From Neurospora tetraspora (taxonomy: Eukaryota > Ascomycota > Sordariomycetes > Sordariales > Sordariaceae): DNA of 64,000 bases. Made by a program: the position numbers and the translations under genes. Each line of letters begins with the position of its first letter. Position 1 is the first letter of the stretch. The notes under the pieces were generated by a model. That model was not told where the DNA came from. It saw only the letters and a list, made by a program, of their open reading frames with translations, and searched no databases. The stretch spans positions 1,612,001 through 1,676,000 of the forward strand of contig NW_026944388.1 of the NCBI RefSeq assembly GCF_033439725.1, read 5' to 3'. Below, piece by piece: positions 21,480-34,645 of the stretch.

Positions 21480-23140
21480 TCATTCTTCCATCCTTCCAAA
21501 GACACCGTCGTCGTCCTCGTCGCTTCTTGCCCGGGACCGCATGTCTTCGTCGTCGTCATAGTCCATGACGCTATCTTCGTCCATCTTGACGTCGCCCCGC
21601 TCGCTCGTCCGGTAGCTTTGACGCAGCTCCCCCCTGGTAAAGCTTTCCGGAGCTCTACTAGGATAGCTGTTGATGAAGCTACCAGGGAGGAGACTCAAAG
21701 ACTGACCCAGGTATTGGTTTGGGAGAGGTGGCACTGGGGGTGCGTCCGCCGAGAGGTGGAACGACCGGGGGCCAGCGCTGCTGTTAAAGCTGCAGCTAAG
21801 ACCTTCCACCGCCGCAGCCAAATCCCGATCTTCCTTGCCAGTTACGTTCCTGCCAGACGACGTTGGCCTTTGATCCTGGCTCATCAGGCTAAGCTGGCGG
21901 AAATGACCTGCAAATGGCGAACCAACCGGCACGCTACCCGCCACCGAACTACCGAACGCCGCAGATTGGTACGACTGCGCAAACCCGCTTGGGGTACTCT
22001 GTCTCTTGGTGAAGCTCATGGGGAACCCAGTCATGTTGCTAAGGGTATCCAGCTGGGGCGGTGGGGTCGTGTCCGCAGAGCTGCGCTCTGGTTGATCCGA
22101 ATAGCCTGATGCTGCTGGGGATGCCGAATCCTGATCGCTGTTGAAGTCGTGGGTCGAGTCCGGAGGCGTGGTCCCGGTCGTTGGCTTGTTGTTCATCGCT
22201 ACCAGGACAGAGGCAGCCTCGAGAAGCTGCACTTGCTGGTGCTTGGAAATCAACAGCTTAGAGGTATATGACCATTCGGGAGTGTGCTCCCACCTGACGG
22301 AACAGACAAGTCAACACAAAAGCTCTCCAAAGGCACTATCCGAGTCCCGTGGCCAATACCAGTCCTTTACACTCAACAGTCATGGAACAGGGAGTGGGAA
22401 AGGGGAGGAAAGGAAAATGGGCACAAACAAATGCTTGGTCAAGCAGCTGCTATGCTTGTATCCCTTCCCGCACTTCTCACAGCGAAGTTCCGGGCGGTTG
22501 ATCTTTCGGCTTTCCTTGGGCGCCGGCTGGCCGTCACTGGCCCTCCTGTTTCGGCTCTTGTTGGCCCCGCTGCTGCTATTGTTGCTGTTGTCTCCTTCGT
22601 CTCCAGACATGTGAACCTCATCATCGATTGCGCTGTCCTGCATGTTGACCGTCCCGTCTGATGTTACGAACTTGTGTGTTGGTAGGCTGGCCGGTGGAGA
22701 GGGCAGGCTGCCGACGACAGCGGATCGCGAAAGACCGTTCTTGGATATCGTGTTGCGGCGTGCGTTGATGGAAATGGGCAGTGGCATAGCCTTGTCACCG
22801 GATTCTTGTTGGAGGGCGGCAGCAAGAGCAGCGACGTTAGCACCCGTGTTTGTCATGCTCTTCCGGCGTGTGACGCGGTGGGTGCCGTTGAGAGATCCGG
22901 AAAGTAGGGAGTGGGAGTTGGTGCGTGAGTGCGGCTGTCGAGCGATCGACAGGGCTGGAATGGGATTGGAAGACACCGAGGGACGGTGCGAGAGCGGTCG
23001 TGAGGTTTGTTGCATTTCCTGAAAGAATAGCCGAGATCATCAGCAACGAACGGGGTTGGTTCGCAAGTGGGTTTACTGGGAGGAAGGGAGGGAGGAGGAG
23101 TCATTGGATATTAGCAGAAGTCTACCTTGAACGAAGCCAT
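21480..23140 (-). CDS. Single C2H2 zinc-finger protein (probable transcription regulator)
   Basis: Exons 23126-23140, 22429-23018 and 21480-22293 give 472 residues. The first coding exon gives only MASFK. The single canonical finger uses C185, C188, H201 and H205 (CEKCGKGYKHSSCLTKH, then LWEH). The second intron (22294-22428, GTTTGT donor, CGTCAG acceptor) falls between the two histidines, so only the spliced form makes a full finger; retention adds FVPIFLSS and soon stops. The conserved run after the finger (EWSYTSKLLISKHQQVQLLE) is typical of a fungal family with one finger. The rest is Ser/Pro-rich, with an acidic end (DEDSVMDYDDDEDM) and phosphorylation-like SPxxS and RRAS patterns. A nuclear DNA- or protein-binding role is inferred; I do not recognise a named orthologue. 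Confidence 0.82.
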
Positions 23141-25200
23141 TGCCAAGCGATGTAAAAGTGCCCCTTTTTCTCCGTCGTCGAGCGTAAACAGCAAGATGAC
23201 AAGGTAAGAGTAGAAAAGGCTCGGGAAATATTGTTGCTATGTCGTGAAATTCGGCGGCCGGGTGTCGATCACAAAGAAGTAGCGTGTGGTGGTCCGTATA
23301 AGGCCAGGCAAGGAGCAAGGCGGGGAAATAATAATAATCTCGGGATCGGCCAGGGGTTGGTTGGTGAACCGGTGCTCGTCTCCCACCACGATAAGATGAG
23401 GTACGTCGAAATGGAAAGAGAGAATAAAAAAAAAGTTAACCAGCTGGGTAGCAGGAAGAAGGTAGGCAACGCCAACACCAGTCAGATGGCTGTTCGTCCA
23501 AGAGGACAAGGCAGGAGTGGCTGTGCCTCGGAGAGATCAATACTGTGTAGGAGGGAACGGTGGTATTCGCAGCCAGTTCCAACTAGAAATGGTTGCGGGC
23601 TGCCTTGGATGGGTGAGGTTGATAACCGGGGGCTCTGGGGGGATGAAGCGATTCAGACGAGGAATGATGGGAGGTGCAAGAGGTACGAGTCCAAGCTGTC
23701 ACCAAAAATTAATCCAGAAAGAGAGGATCTGGAGAGAGACAGGACAGGCGCCTCTGCTGTCCGCTGAGGTGGTTCTATCCTGGTCGGCGGACTGGATCTT
23801 GGTTGGCTGCAGACGGTTGGTCGCAAATGGGATGGCGTGGAAGCTACCTAGCCTCTAGCCTAGACGCAGACGCAGCACGCAGCAGCCAGACACCAGACAG
23901 CCGAGAACGCAGCAAGGGGTCCTGGATGGATGGGTTGAATGAGGCACTTCTACTGGCTTGTCGACAGCCCTGGATGAATGGAGAGAGTCCGAGACTTTCT
24001 TGAGCAGGATGGGATGGTACCAAGTGGAAGCACCTCGTTCATTGCTCCCGTCAGGTTCCAGTGCGCTGATCCGAGATGGTGGTAGACGAGGTAGAGAAGG
24101 AGGAGGGCCGGCCGGCGGTGCCAGCTCCAACCGTCCTCCGATTGCGAGAACAGAAAAAGGTGGGAACTGACAAAAGCCCGGCCCGGTTGGGTACGAGAGG
24201 AGTACCCATATCCACAAAGACCGGGCCCGTTAAAACGACTGTGTCTCCTAGTTGAACGACTGTCCCTGACCACGCAAATCCATCGGCCTTGGCGCGGTCC
24301 ACCATGCTGAACTGCCAAGATTGGTGCCAAAACCACTACCAAAGTCATGACTAGAATCATCATTCAACATCACGACATTCAAAGCTCAAAACAACGTCTT
24401 TCTCAGCGTCAAACTCACATTCACACGCGGGGGCCTCTCGCCGGCCCCCTGCACCCCCGGGACTAACCCTAACTAACCCTAAGCGCTAACTCTAACAATA
24501 ACTAACCCTGACCCTACTTCTGCGGCGGGCGACTTATATGATAGCATGTCAGGTATACAGTCGTCTTAATATGGGACACAGTCGTTTTAACGGACTCGAC
24601 AAAGACTGGGGGAGGCACTGACAGGTACCCCACAAGAGCAAGAGGCAGGAGACGAAGTACTTTTTGGCCTGACACAGTGTATGAACGCCCGGTTGGTTAC
24701 GGATTAGGTTCAACTTCCGCTCTTTGCCTTTGGTGTTTGTTTCCTTGCTCACCCCTCCCCCCCTTTCCAGGGAGAGCCTCGAGCCCAAAATGTGCCAGAG
24801 GTTACCTTACTCCTGGGCTCCGGGCCATGTGTCTTGTTAGACCTTTGGTCCCGACTAGGATACATAGCTAGCCCATCACTCACCATTGATGTTTGTGTTG
24901 AGGACTATTTTTCTATCTCTCCTTTTTTGTTCTGTGATGTCTACTTTAGCTTCCTAAAGCTGCTTGCATTCTGCACTGCGGCCAGTGCATAAATGTGGTC
25001 TTTGTAAGATCGATGTTGTCAATCCAAGTTCAATGCCCGCATATACCATACTTGTAGGCACATCCGACTGCGGACCGCACCACCTGGCATGACCTCCCGT
25101 CATCTGGACTTTTCCAATCGCAACTGTGGCATGTTCCCCAGGAGCTCAGCCGTCTACGGCGGGGATACCAGGTACGGTTCGTTTCAGAGACCAAGGCCCT
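23141..25200. other. Intergenic region leading into the repeat block
   Basis: About 2 kb upstream of the C2H2 gene. The first kilobase may be promoter and leader. A short telomere-like tract lies at 24463-24482 (separate entry). Several frames (for example 23231-23767 +) lack motifs. Base composition is still normal; the AT-rich block starts later, near 26330. Confidence 0.45.
24463..24482. repeat. Interstitial telomere-like repeat (CCCTAA type)
   Basis: The + strand carries two spaced CTAACCCTAA units, followed within about 50 bp by degenerate copies (CTAACTCTAAC, CTAACCCTGACCC). Neurospora telomeres are TTAGGG repeats, so this is a minimal, partly decayed telomere-like patch. It lies at the left margin of the repeat block. 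Confidence 0.6.
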
Positions 25201-25764
25201 GATCGGCTCGCGTGTGTCGTGCGTAAAAAGTGTGCAAGACTTCTGGGAAAAGATACTTCAAGGGAAGTGGAGAGCCTGCCTTCGTACTATAGTACGTACT
25301 AGAACTTAGCATTCCGATCTTCTAAGCTATTTATATTTTAGGGGCTTCGAAAAGTAGTGCCGCTATTCCCATTCTTTTTCAAAAAAGGCTGATCTTCTTC
25401 GAGAAGTGCGCGTAATAGTCTTTGGAAGCCTTTTGCGTATAAGACTTCTGAATGGGGCGGTGGAGGAAACTAATGTGTAGAAATAGGGCTATCCAAACCG
25501 TTTTGAGGAGGCGATGGATGGTGGCTAAACTTCTTGAAGTTAGTATATGTACTTTAAATTCCCCGTTACGATTCTATTTTGGAAGTACGAGTAGGTTTTT
25601 ATATAATTTCAGAAGACTTTAGAAGTCTACAAGGCCAAAAACCGATTCCATTTTACTAAACCAAAGGAAGGAAGGTTACATAGTAAGGAAGTTTTTGGGC
25701 TATGTTTAGGCTGTGCACAACTCAGAAGTCTTCCCAGAAGTCTTCACGCGCACGCGAGCTGATC
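25201..25764. mobile_element. 564-bp element with short terminal inverted repeats (MITE-like)
   Basis: The left end reads GATCGGCTCGCGTGTG and the reverse complement of the right end reads GATCAGCTCGCGTGCG (14 of 16 match). Inside are many copies of AGACTTCT / AGAAGTCT in both orientations, densest near the ends, like the subterminal repeats of hAT-type elements. No transposase frame is present. I could not find a convincing target duplication, so the exact ends are uncertain. It may be a non-autonomous DNA element. Confidence 0.5.
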
Positions 25765-26168
25765 ACGCTCCAAAGGGCCGCATTGCTCTTTATTCAGGGC
25801 CAGGGACGACAACAATAAAAAGGCGGTACAAATGGCGGTAGACAAGCTTGCGTGGGTACTTAATGACCAATTCGGATGACCTTTAGCTTAATTTACACTG
25901 TGCCATCGCAAAGGATCATGTACCGTATCGACGACATCGGGGCCAGGGACAGAATTCAAACATTGCAAGCATGGGACCCCATTCCAATGTTCTGGACGCT
26001 TTGAGTTCTCGATTGACTTTCAACTAATTATCCGCCCATTACAGCGACTTTGGGGGTGCACCGAATGGGGCTCAGGTGAAGTGTCTGGTGATTAGGCGAT
26101 GCAGAGACATAGGCAAAGGGGTGTGAAGCCAAATTGGAGCTCGGCAATGTAGCTATGGCTGAAGTACT
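25765..26168. other. Spacer between two repeats
   Basis: About 400 bp of near-normal composition between the inverted-repeat element and the left end of the pogo-type transposon. No gene seen. Confidence 0.5.
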
Positions 26169-26204
26169 GTATAATCTCTCGAAATTGACTTTCGGGTAAA
26201 CACT
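26169..26204 (+). repeat. Left 36-bp terminal inverted repeat of the pogo-type element
   Basis: Perfect inverted match to 42949-42984, with the GTATAATCTC end facing outward. Confidence 0.85.
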
Positions 26205-26299
26205 GTAGAGGCACATATATGCCATTTTTCTGCCCGATGCGCTGCATATGTATGCCTGCCAACTCCCATACAGTTGATATATTGCTACCCCAGAGCACT

Positions 26300-27412
26300 G
26301 TAAATTCGAAATTATTATGCCCAATTTGTACCTTATCTTTTCTCCCTTGTCTTTTCCCCCTATCTTTTTATTCTCCTCTATAACTATCCCCTGTAACTAA
26401 ACCCTAGCAATCTAACTATAGTAAAGATAAAGCTAATCTTTAGTAATATCGATTTCGTTTATAAGTAAATAAACTCCTAGTATTGAGGCTATTTTTCTCT
26501 CTATTTTTCTAACTCCCTTGCTAACTCGCTTGCCCTATTTATAAATATCATTGACGATTACCTTAACGCCTAATAATAGTTCGTCGAACGAACCGACTAT
26601 ATTATTGTCCTGCGAATACCCTTATTTCTTAACGTTCTAAAAGGCCTTACCCTTATAGATATGGATAAATGTACCTACTTTGGTTGGGTTCGTAATAGAA
26701 GCCATTAAAAAATCGAATTCGAAGTCAAATTTAAGGGTATTAATATTTATTGTTATATAATTGAATAAGGTAAGTACTAGTATAAATGGGACAACCGCTT
26801 TAAGGTAGTTCGTTGGTGGTAGGAAGTTAGGAGTATTGCTTTTATGTATATTGATATCGTTGAGTATATTGACGATAGCGAATTTATTAATTCTAACGAC
26901 GGCGAAGTTGGTAATAAGGTTTAATTACTATTATTTAGATTATTGGTTGCTTTCGTTGCTATAGTTGCTGCTGTTTATACGCTCGAAGGCGGGCAATAAG
27001 TATATTTTTGTTACTATACGATAGCAACCTTCTTTATTTATATTAAACTACTAAATCCTTCTTAAATATATTATTAAAACTAGTTCTAGCCTACTCCTCT
27101 ATATAATAAAGGTTATAATTATCTTCCCTTTTAGGGATAGTTTTAAAGTTGTTAATACCCCTTATAATATTAATAGTGTATTCCTAATTATGCTAATCGA
27201 TGATTGCCCGGTCGATTTTTTTAATGTTAATAAGGTGATTCTTACTATTATTTAGAAGGATAGATAAACTGTTATTTTTAAAAGATTCGATTATTATATT
27301 CTTTTTATCCATTTGCAACGTTTACTAATACTTTAATACTACGTAAGTAATTATAATCCTTCTATTGGAGACGGACTATTATTTACTCGGATTCTTTTTT
27401 TCCTAATCTTTC
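26300..27412 (-). pseudogene. C-terminal part of the decayed pogo-type transposase
   Basis: Read on the minus strand from 27412, this arm continues the transposase frame that is broken at 41226 by the retrotransposon insertion. The fragments are short and full of stops, with RIP-like TpA richness. The direct proof of continuity is positional: the arms abut the outer LTR edges, which have near-matching 5-bp flanks (CTTTC here, CTTAC on the other side). The C-terminal part of the protein is the least conserved, so no motif is claimed. Confidence 0.5.
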
Positions 27413-27671
27413 TATTATAGGGCTAGCCTATAATGTAGTTGTACTACACTAACTGTATATACGCTATACTAGAGCTAGTGCCATAGCCCAAAGCTATGCA
27501 CTTACGTACTAATTACATATTCTAATCACGTGTAGTCTTACGTGCGCGCGCACGGACTAGCCTGCCTAAGCTCTCGCCTATATAGCCAATCCTCTACGTA
27601 TACTTTTTCCTTCCTCTCCTTCGTATAATAACGTATATTTTACCCTACCCCTAACGGTACCCTCTCGCCCC
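27413..27671 (+). repeat. LTR 1 (5' LTR of gypsy element A)
   Basis: A 259-bp sequence starting TATTATAGGGCTAGCCTATA and ending CCTCTCGCCCC, repeated at 34646-34861 and 40969-41225. It probably began TGTTATA before RIP changed TG to TA. No polypurine tract precedes it, as expected for the outermost 5' LTR. Confidence 0.85.
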
Positions 27672-30600
27672 ATAATAGTTTATTATACCTAACTATTACG
27701 CTACGCGTGCCTAAGGGAGAAATTAATTAATCAAATTTTCAAGCAATTGTAAATCTTATATCGCGACCCTCTTAAAATTTAAAGCTTTATTAATAGGATA
27801 AATATAAGATTCGACCCTAAGATCCCAAGTCCGAGCTAAGAATTAATTAATTAATTAAGTATTTAATCCTTTCTCCCCTCCTATTTTTGAAACGGTAAGT
27901 TTAAAAAATTACCGCCGTTATAATTAATTTAGCGATTAATATTAGGCGTTCTAATTATTATAAACAATTTTATTTTAATTACCATAATCGGAGCTATCTA
28001 AATCTCTAACCCTGTAAATTAAACAATTTATAATAACTTCGTAGAAGTATTTACAAACTTTAATAATAATCCCTTTACCGGCCTTCCTTTAATTATAATT
28101 ATAGAATACGCCTTCGCCCTCGCGATTCTCCCCGTCTTCCGTAACGTAATTATTACCCTAAATTATTTAATTTATAATAATATTATTAAAGCCCGCGACC
28201 GCGCCTAAAAAGTAGAGGAAGATTTAGAAGAATCTTAAAAGGAAATTATTAAACTAAATAGTAATTTAATTACTACAGCCCTCTAATATAAATTTAAAAT
28301 TAACGAACTATATAAAGAAATCGCTATATTAAAGTAATCGTTCGCCGATTTTAAAATTAATACTAACTTCACTTTCTAAAAATAATGGGAAAAATTTATT
28401 TAAATTATTAATAATTTCCGCAATCGATTAAAATAAGCTAATACCGCTGATTTTATTTATAACCCGGCCTAAATCCCTATTCCTAATAATTCCGGCCCCC
28501 CGAATAACTCTAATATATCAATTACGGCTACCGGTAGCGGTTAATTAATATCGTCCCGTTCGTACGTTCCGCCGTTTAATGCTAAAAATAATACTTCTTT
28601 AGAATACATAAAATGCTACCGCGCTTAGCGTATAAAGATTAAATTATATTAAATTAATAAGGCTACTTATTTTGCACCCGAAATTAAACGTTTTTCGTAT
28701 ATTACTAAATCCCTAGAAAATACGCCCTTCTCCGCTATTAAATCGGACTTGAATATAATTTTTAAATATTCTAATAATAATATTAAATAAAAATAAAAGA
28801 TTACGATAAATCTTTTCGCCGAATTTGATATTAAATATAATAATATCGACTTTACTATTTATATTTATTACGAAATAAATAAATTGAAAATAATTAAGGA
28901 TTCATATTAATAAATTTTCGAAAACTAATTTACCTTATTCATTAACCGCTATAAATTAAATAACGCTATAAAAGCTTATTATTTTTATAGTAAAATTATT
29001 AACGAGGTCAGGGCTATTTTCGTTCTTTAATACCCTTAACCCGCTAATAATAATTATATAAAATAATTTAAAACCGCCCAGGGCTTCGCTTAGAATTTCG
29101 AGGATAATATTTACTATAATAATTTTATTAATCCTTTTTATAAACTAAAGACTACTTCTACTTCCGCTACGGACAAACCCGTCAATTAAGGCGGCACCGC
29201 TATAAATATCAATATTAATAAAATATCCGCTACTAATAACACTATATAGTATAATCTTTTAAGAAGTCTTCGATTATTGTATATAAATAAATATTTATAT
29301 CCGTTACAGCCGTTAAAATTATTTTTCGGCTACGTATTACGCTAATATTAATTTTAAAAAGGAGGTCCGCCTATTCCGTAGTAGAAGCGGAGGTCGCGGA
29401 GGAGGTAGAAGTAGTAGAAGTAACGGCGGTAAAGGAAATAACGCTACTCCCTAGTAAGACTAATATAGCTACAGTTAGTAATATTATAATTAATATTGCC
29501 CAATTAAAATTTATTATGTTAATATTATAAATATAGCCCCCGCGGCCGCTTAAAACTATTAGAACGCTCCAGCCTCCATTTATTTAATCCCTACTTATTA
29601 ACTTAGTTTCGTTAACCCTATTCAAAGTAATAAGAACGATATCGTCAGTTAGTAAGGAAATGTATAGCCTCTAAACTAAATTGCAATTAGAAATAGAAAT
29701 CTATAAAATTAGGAAGAAAGAAGGGGAATATCTTTATATAATTAAATATAATTAAAATATATAAATCTTCCGTAGATAGCTATTATAAATACTCTAATTT
29801 ATTAAATCTTTTTATATATTCATTTAACGGATTGTGTAACTTATACTATTCTACGCTAATTAATAATATCTATACCGCTCTTAATTTTATTAATAAACGC
29901 TTTATTTACCGTTATTAATTTCCTTATTATAAATTAAGAACGCTAAAAATCTTCTACTTCGCTAATAGAGGCTTAGTTAAAGGTAATATTACTTACTTCT
30001 TTAAATTGATAATATAGGCGGGACTCTATTACGAAATTATTCATTTTTTAATTTACGATTTAATAAAGGATAACCTAATTATCTTTAATGATTCCTAATT
30101 CGTTTACTACGCCCTGAATATTTCCTAGCCTTACAATTCTCTATAATTTACCCTAATATATAAATTACGAAGTTACTTCCCGAAAGGCGCCCCTAATTAT
30201 ATACGCTACACTCCTTTAAAATTTAGGAAAAATTATACTATTCTTCTACTTAATACGCCGGGTATTTACCTAACCCTTATTTATAAGAAGGCTTCCTATA
30301 AAGAGGTTTTAAATGAAGGGGAATTTACTTTTAAAGGAAAACTTAAATTTAATTACGCTTATAACCTTTAAATTGATATCGTATATCATATTTCTATTCT
30401 TATAATTATAAAGCGAACCGCCTGTTAACGTTTTAAGTATTTTTAAAATAAAGTTACTAACTGCTTAAGCGCTATATTAATTGGAAGGACCCGTAGCGGC
30501 CCTAATTAAATTCTTATATTTTTAATATTACTAGAATAGCTCTAAATTTTCCGTTTTTCTTTAACGCCCTATGGGATAAATAGAAGGGTCCGTATTAGTA

Positions 30601-33600
30601 ACGCCGATTACCGTACGCTAATCTATATTTATAATATACCTTATAGTTCTATTAACCTTAACGATATTCGGGAATTATCAGTAATAATTTTTAATTAAAT
30701 AGCCGAAAAATATAAATTCTAAGTAATTTATATAATGAAGGCCCAAATAATTGAAGATATTAAAAAAATGAAAGAGGAGGATAAAATAGAAAAAGAAGGG
30801 AGCGTTTTAAATCTTAAATATATCAATAACGGATTAACTGAAGAAATAATAATAGAAGTATTAGTAGGAAGAAGAGGAAAAAATAAATATTAGTTTAATA
30901 ATAATTTTTATAAGTAAATTAACGGCCTAATTAAAATTAGGGATAGGGAAACCCTATGTACTATAAAAATCGCTAATTTAGTACCGCTATTAGAAATAAA
31001 AGAGGACTTCCTACGTTATGAAACCGTTATTAATAAATACTTCGTAACGGATGATAATATATCCCTAAATAAGATTATATCCGAAAATATAACGAAATTT
31101 TATAAAAAAGCCGATAAACTACTAAAAACCAACGAGCAAATTAAGGCAAAAGTCCCTTCTTAATACTAGTATTATATTAATATATTTAAATAAGAGCGCG
31201 TTAAAATACTACCCCCGATATGCTCTTATAATTTTAAAATCGAATTCCGCTTTAGAATTACCCCGCTAGCGGTTCGAAACCGCCTATTTAACCCTAACGA
31301 ACTAAATATTATTAAAAAATAGATTAACGATAATTTAGCTAAGAAATTTATCCGGCCATCCCAATTTAAAGCCTCTTTTCTAATCCTATTCGTTAAAAAA
31401 CTAGAAGGCGGAGTCCGCATTTATATTAATTATAAAAATATTAATAATATAACCCTAAAGTCCCACTATTTATTATTATTAATTAAAGAAACCTTCGACG
31501 CTATTTACCAGGCTAAAACTTTTTATTAAATTCAACGTTATTATTACTTTTAATTACATTCGCATTAAATAAAACTACGAATAGTTAATTACTTTTATTA
31601 TACGGTTTAGCCTATTCGAATCCTTAATTGTACTATTTAATTTATAAAGCGCGTTAAACGCTTTTTAAAATTATATTAACGATATTCTATACAATATTTT
31701 CGACATTTATATAACCACTTATTTCGATAACGTCTTTATTTATTCTAATAACGTTAAAGACTACGAGCAATATATGAATAATATTTTCGACTACTTAATA
31801 TAAACCGTCCTTAATATTGATATTGATAAATACGAATTTTATATAATACGTACGAAATATTTAAATTTATTTATTACCTCGGGAAGTATCGAAATAGATC
31901 TAGAAAAAGTTAAAATTATTATCGAATAAGCGGTTCCGAAATTTAAGAAGTCCCTACAATCTTTCTTAAGTTTCGTAAACTTCTACTGGCGCTTTATACG
32001 AAATTTTTCAATAATAGCGACCCTACTATACGAACTTACTAAGATAAACGCCGCCTAGATTTAAATTAATACCTATTAGTAGGCCTTTAATAGATTAAAG
32101 GGAGCCTTTACGAAAAGCCCCGTTCTAAAAATTTACGATTAGATTAAAAAGATTATTATTGAAACCAATACTTTAAATTAGGCTGCGGGCGGCACCTTAT
32201 CCTAATATAGGGATAACGGAGTACTATACCCGGTCGCCTACTTCTTAATTAAGTATTCTTTATAAAAATATAATTATAATATTTATAATAAAGAATTCCT
32301 CACTATTATTTAAATATTAGAAGAATAGAAGCTAAAATTCGAAAACGCTTAATAATTCTTCGATATTTTAATAGATTATAAGAATCTATAAACCTTTATA
32401 GTTAATAAATAATTTACCCAACGCTATATATAGTAGTCCTAATTCCCATTCCGTTTTAATTTTTAATTAAATATACGTTAGGCTCTAAAAGCCTCCGTCC
32501 GGATATACTAAATTATAAGCTAAATAACCGCCTAAATAATACGAAAAACGATAGGTTTATAGCAAAAAAAAAAGCCCGCTTCTAAACCCTATATAATTCG
32601 AGAACGGCTATTTTTTTAAAGAGGATTCCGCAGCGGATTTTTCCCTTTATTTATTAAGAATAAATAACTTTAATAATAAATTTATTAATAATTTAATTTA
32701 TATCAATTGTAAAATATCTATCTTCTTATAAGAATTCGTCTCTTATTTAACGGACGATATATACTATTAATAGCTACCGATTATTAAAAAGGTTTTTCAC
32801 TGCGCTTTTTCTAAACATTACGCCGTAAACGGTATTGTAAAATAGCGGGATAAAATAATTATCAACCTCTATAATGAAGAACTCTAACGTTAATTAATTA
32901 ATTGCTAATATAATTTTTCTAGCGTAGGCTACCCTAATTGTAATATAATATATAAATTTTTATAATGTGAATACTATTAGGAGGGGATATATAATAATGT
33001 AAGGACTTTTTATAAACGTTACTTCCCTTATATAGAAATAAAATTATTAAAGTAAGGCTTAACCAGATATTTTAAACCCGTAGCCGTCTCTTTAACGCTA
33101 TAAAAGGATATATCTATCGATTATATTACCTTACTACTAAGGAATACCTATTTCGGCTAAACTTTTAAATATATTGCTATTGTTGTTAATTAATAAACTA
33201 AAATACAATACTATATACTTATGGTAACTTTAAAAGCGGAAGAATTAACGGACCGCTTTATCGATTGTATTTATTTAATTTATACCCTATTAAATAGTAT
33301 CCTATCTAATAAAAGTACCTAATTTATATTATACTTTTAAATTACTCTTTATAAAAAGTTACTAATTATCCGTAAATTAACTTTAATCTTCTACTTTTAA
33401 ATTAACGCTTAAATAAAATATATTAAGGTAAAGATAGAATAATTTTTACGGCTGAATATTAATTAAGTATAAACCGATTGGGCGAAATAGCTATTAATTA
33501 TAAGATTTACTAAAAATAACGCTATATTGTCGTCTACGGACGTATCCTCCTTCTTTACTAATTACGGTTACTATTTACGAATAGGTACCGAATTTTATAC

Positions 33601-34633
33601 CCCGCTATTTTTAAACCTCTCCCTAATTTAATTTAAAGAGTATTATAAAATATTTAAATTAACGGACCGTTTCTAATAAATTTAGAACTTCGTCATCTAA
33701 TAAACCCTTCGGGCCTAGTAACAATATAAAAATAATGCTAATAAAAAGTATATTAACTCCCCTAAGTATTATTCCGGCGATATAGTCCTACTAAATACGA
33801 TAAATTTCGTTAATAATTAATTATATTTTAAATTTTACTTACGATATGAAGGTCCTTTTCGTATTACCCGAGCGGAGAATTATATAGTTTATTTCGTATT
33901 CCCAACTAATATAAAATACTCGCCGGTATTCTACGTTTTTATAATATAACTTTAAGTCGGTAAAAGCCTTCCTAACTAAAATACATCGTCTAATATAAAA
34001 ATAAATAACGGGCGAATAATAATTAGGACGGATAATTATAAAGAATGGGAAGAATAAACTTTTAAATAATTTATCGATTACGTTTAATTTGGCGGTAATT
34101 ATTATTAGTACTATTACGTTGAATGGAAAAGTAATTACTAACTAACCTAGGAACTCAAGGATAATATTATTAATTATAAGGAAATATTTTAACGCTTTTA
34201 TAATAAATTCCCTAATAAATTTATATTATTAAATGTAAAAGTTATATTAACCGGACGTACTCTAATACCGGTTACCGTTCTAATACCGGCTATTATTCCC
34301 GCGCCCCTAATACCCCCAAAACGCCAGTCTACTTACATTATTTAACGAACCGAGACCGCCGCCGCTGTTATCGATATTACTTAACCGTTACCTAATATAG
34401 TTACGATTACAATAAGGCCGGAAAATAAACTTATAGTATATAAAGAATAAGGACTAGAAATAGTATTTACGAAGATAGCGAAACGTTTAATAAATATCTA
34501 GTCTAGTCGAATACTAAAAATGGAATATATAGACTACGATAAAATATTAAAGCATTACAAGAAGAGTTTGAAATAAATAATTTAAAGTATTATTATATAT
34601 ATATATAGATTCGAAACTATTAAAGCTTCTTTT
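27672..34633 (+). pseudogene. gag-pol remnant of gypsy element A
   Basis: All frames are broken by stops produced by C-to-T and G-to-A change. Recognisable pieces are the RT core near 31230-31560, the integrase core near 33160-33320 and the chromodomain near 34030-34200. No intact open frame longer than about 65 codons remains, so no functional product is expected. Confidence 0.8.
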
Positions 34634-34645
34634 AAGGGGGGATAG
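34634..34645 (+). promoter_or_regulatory. Polypurine tract of element A
   Basis: A purine-rich AAGGGGGGATAG run directly before LTR 2, the usual plus-strand primer site of LTR retrotransposons. Confidence 0.75.

Noticed and set aside
26028-26324. 98-codon frame sharing a peptide (CLPESQFREII in a neighbouring frame) with one at 42843-43154
   Set aside because: The shared peptide is only the translation of the 36-bp terminal inverted repeat, not a conserved protein.
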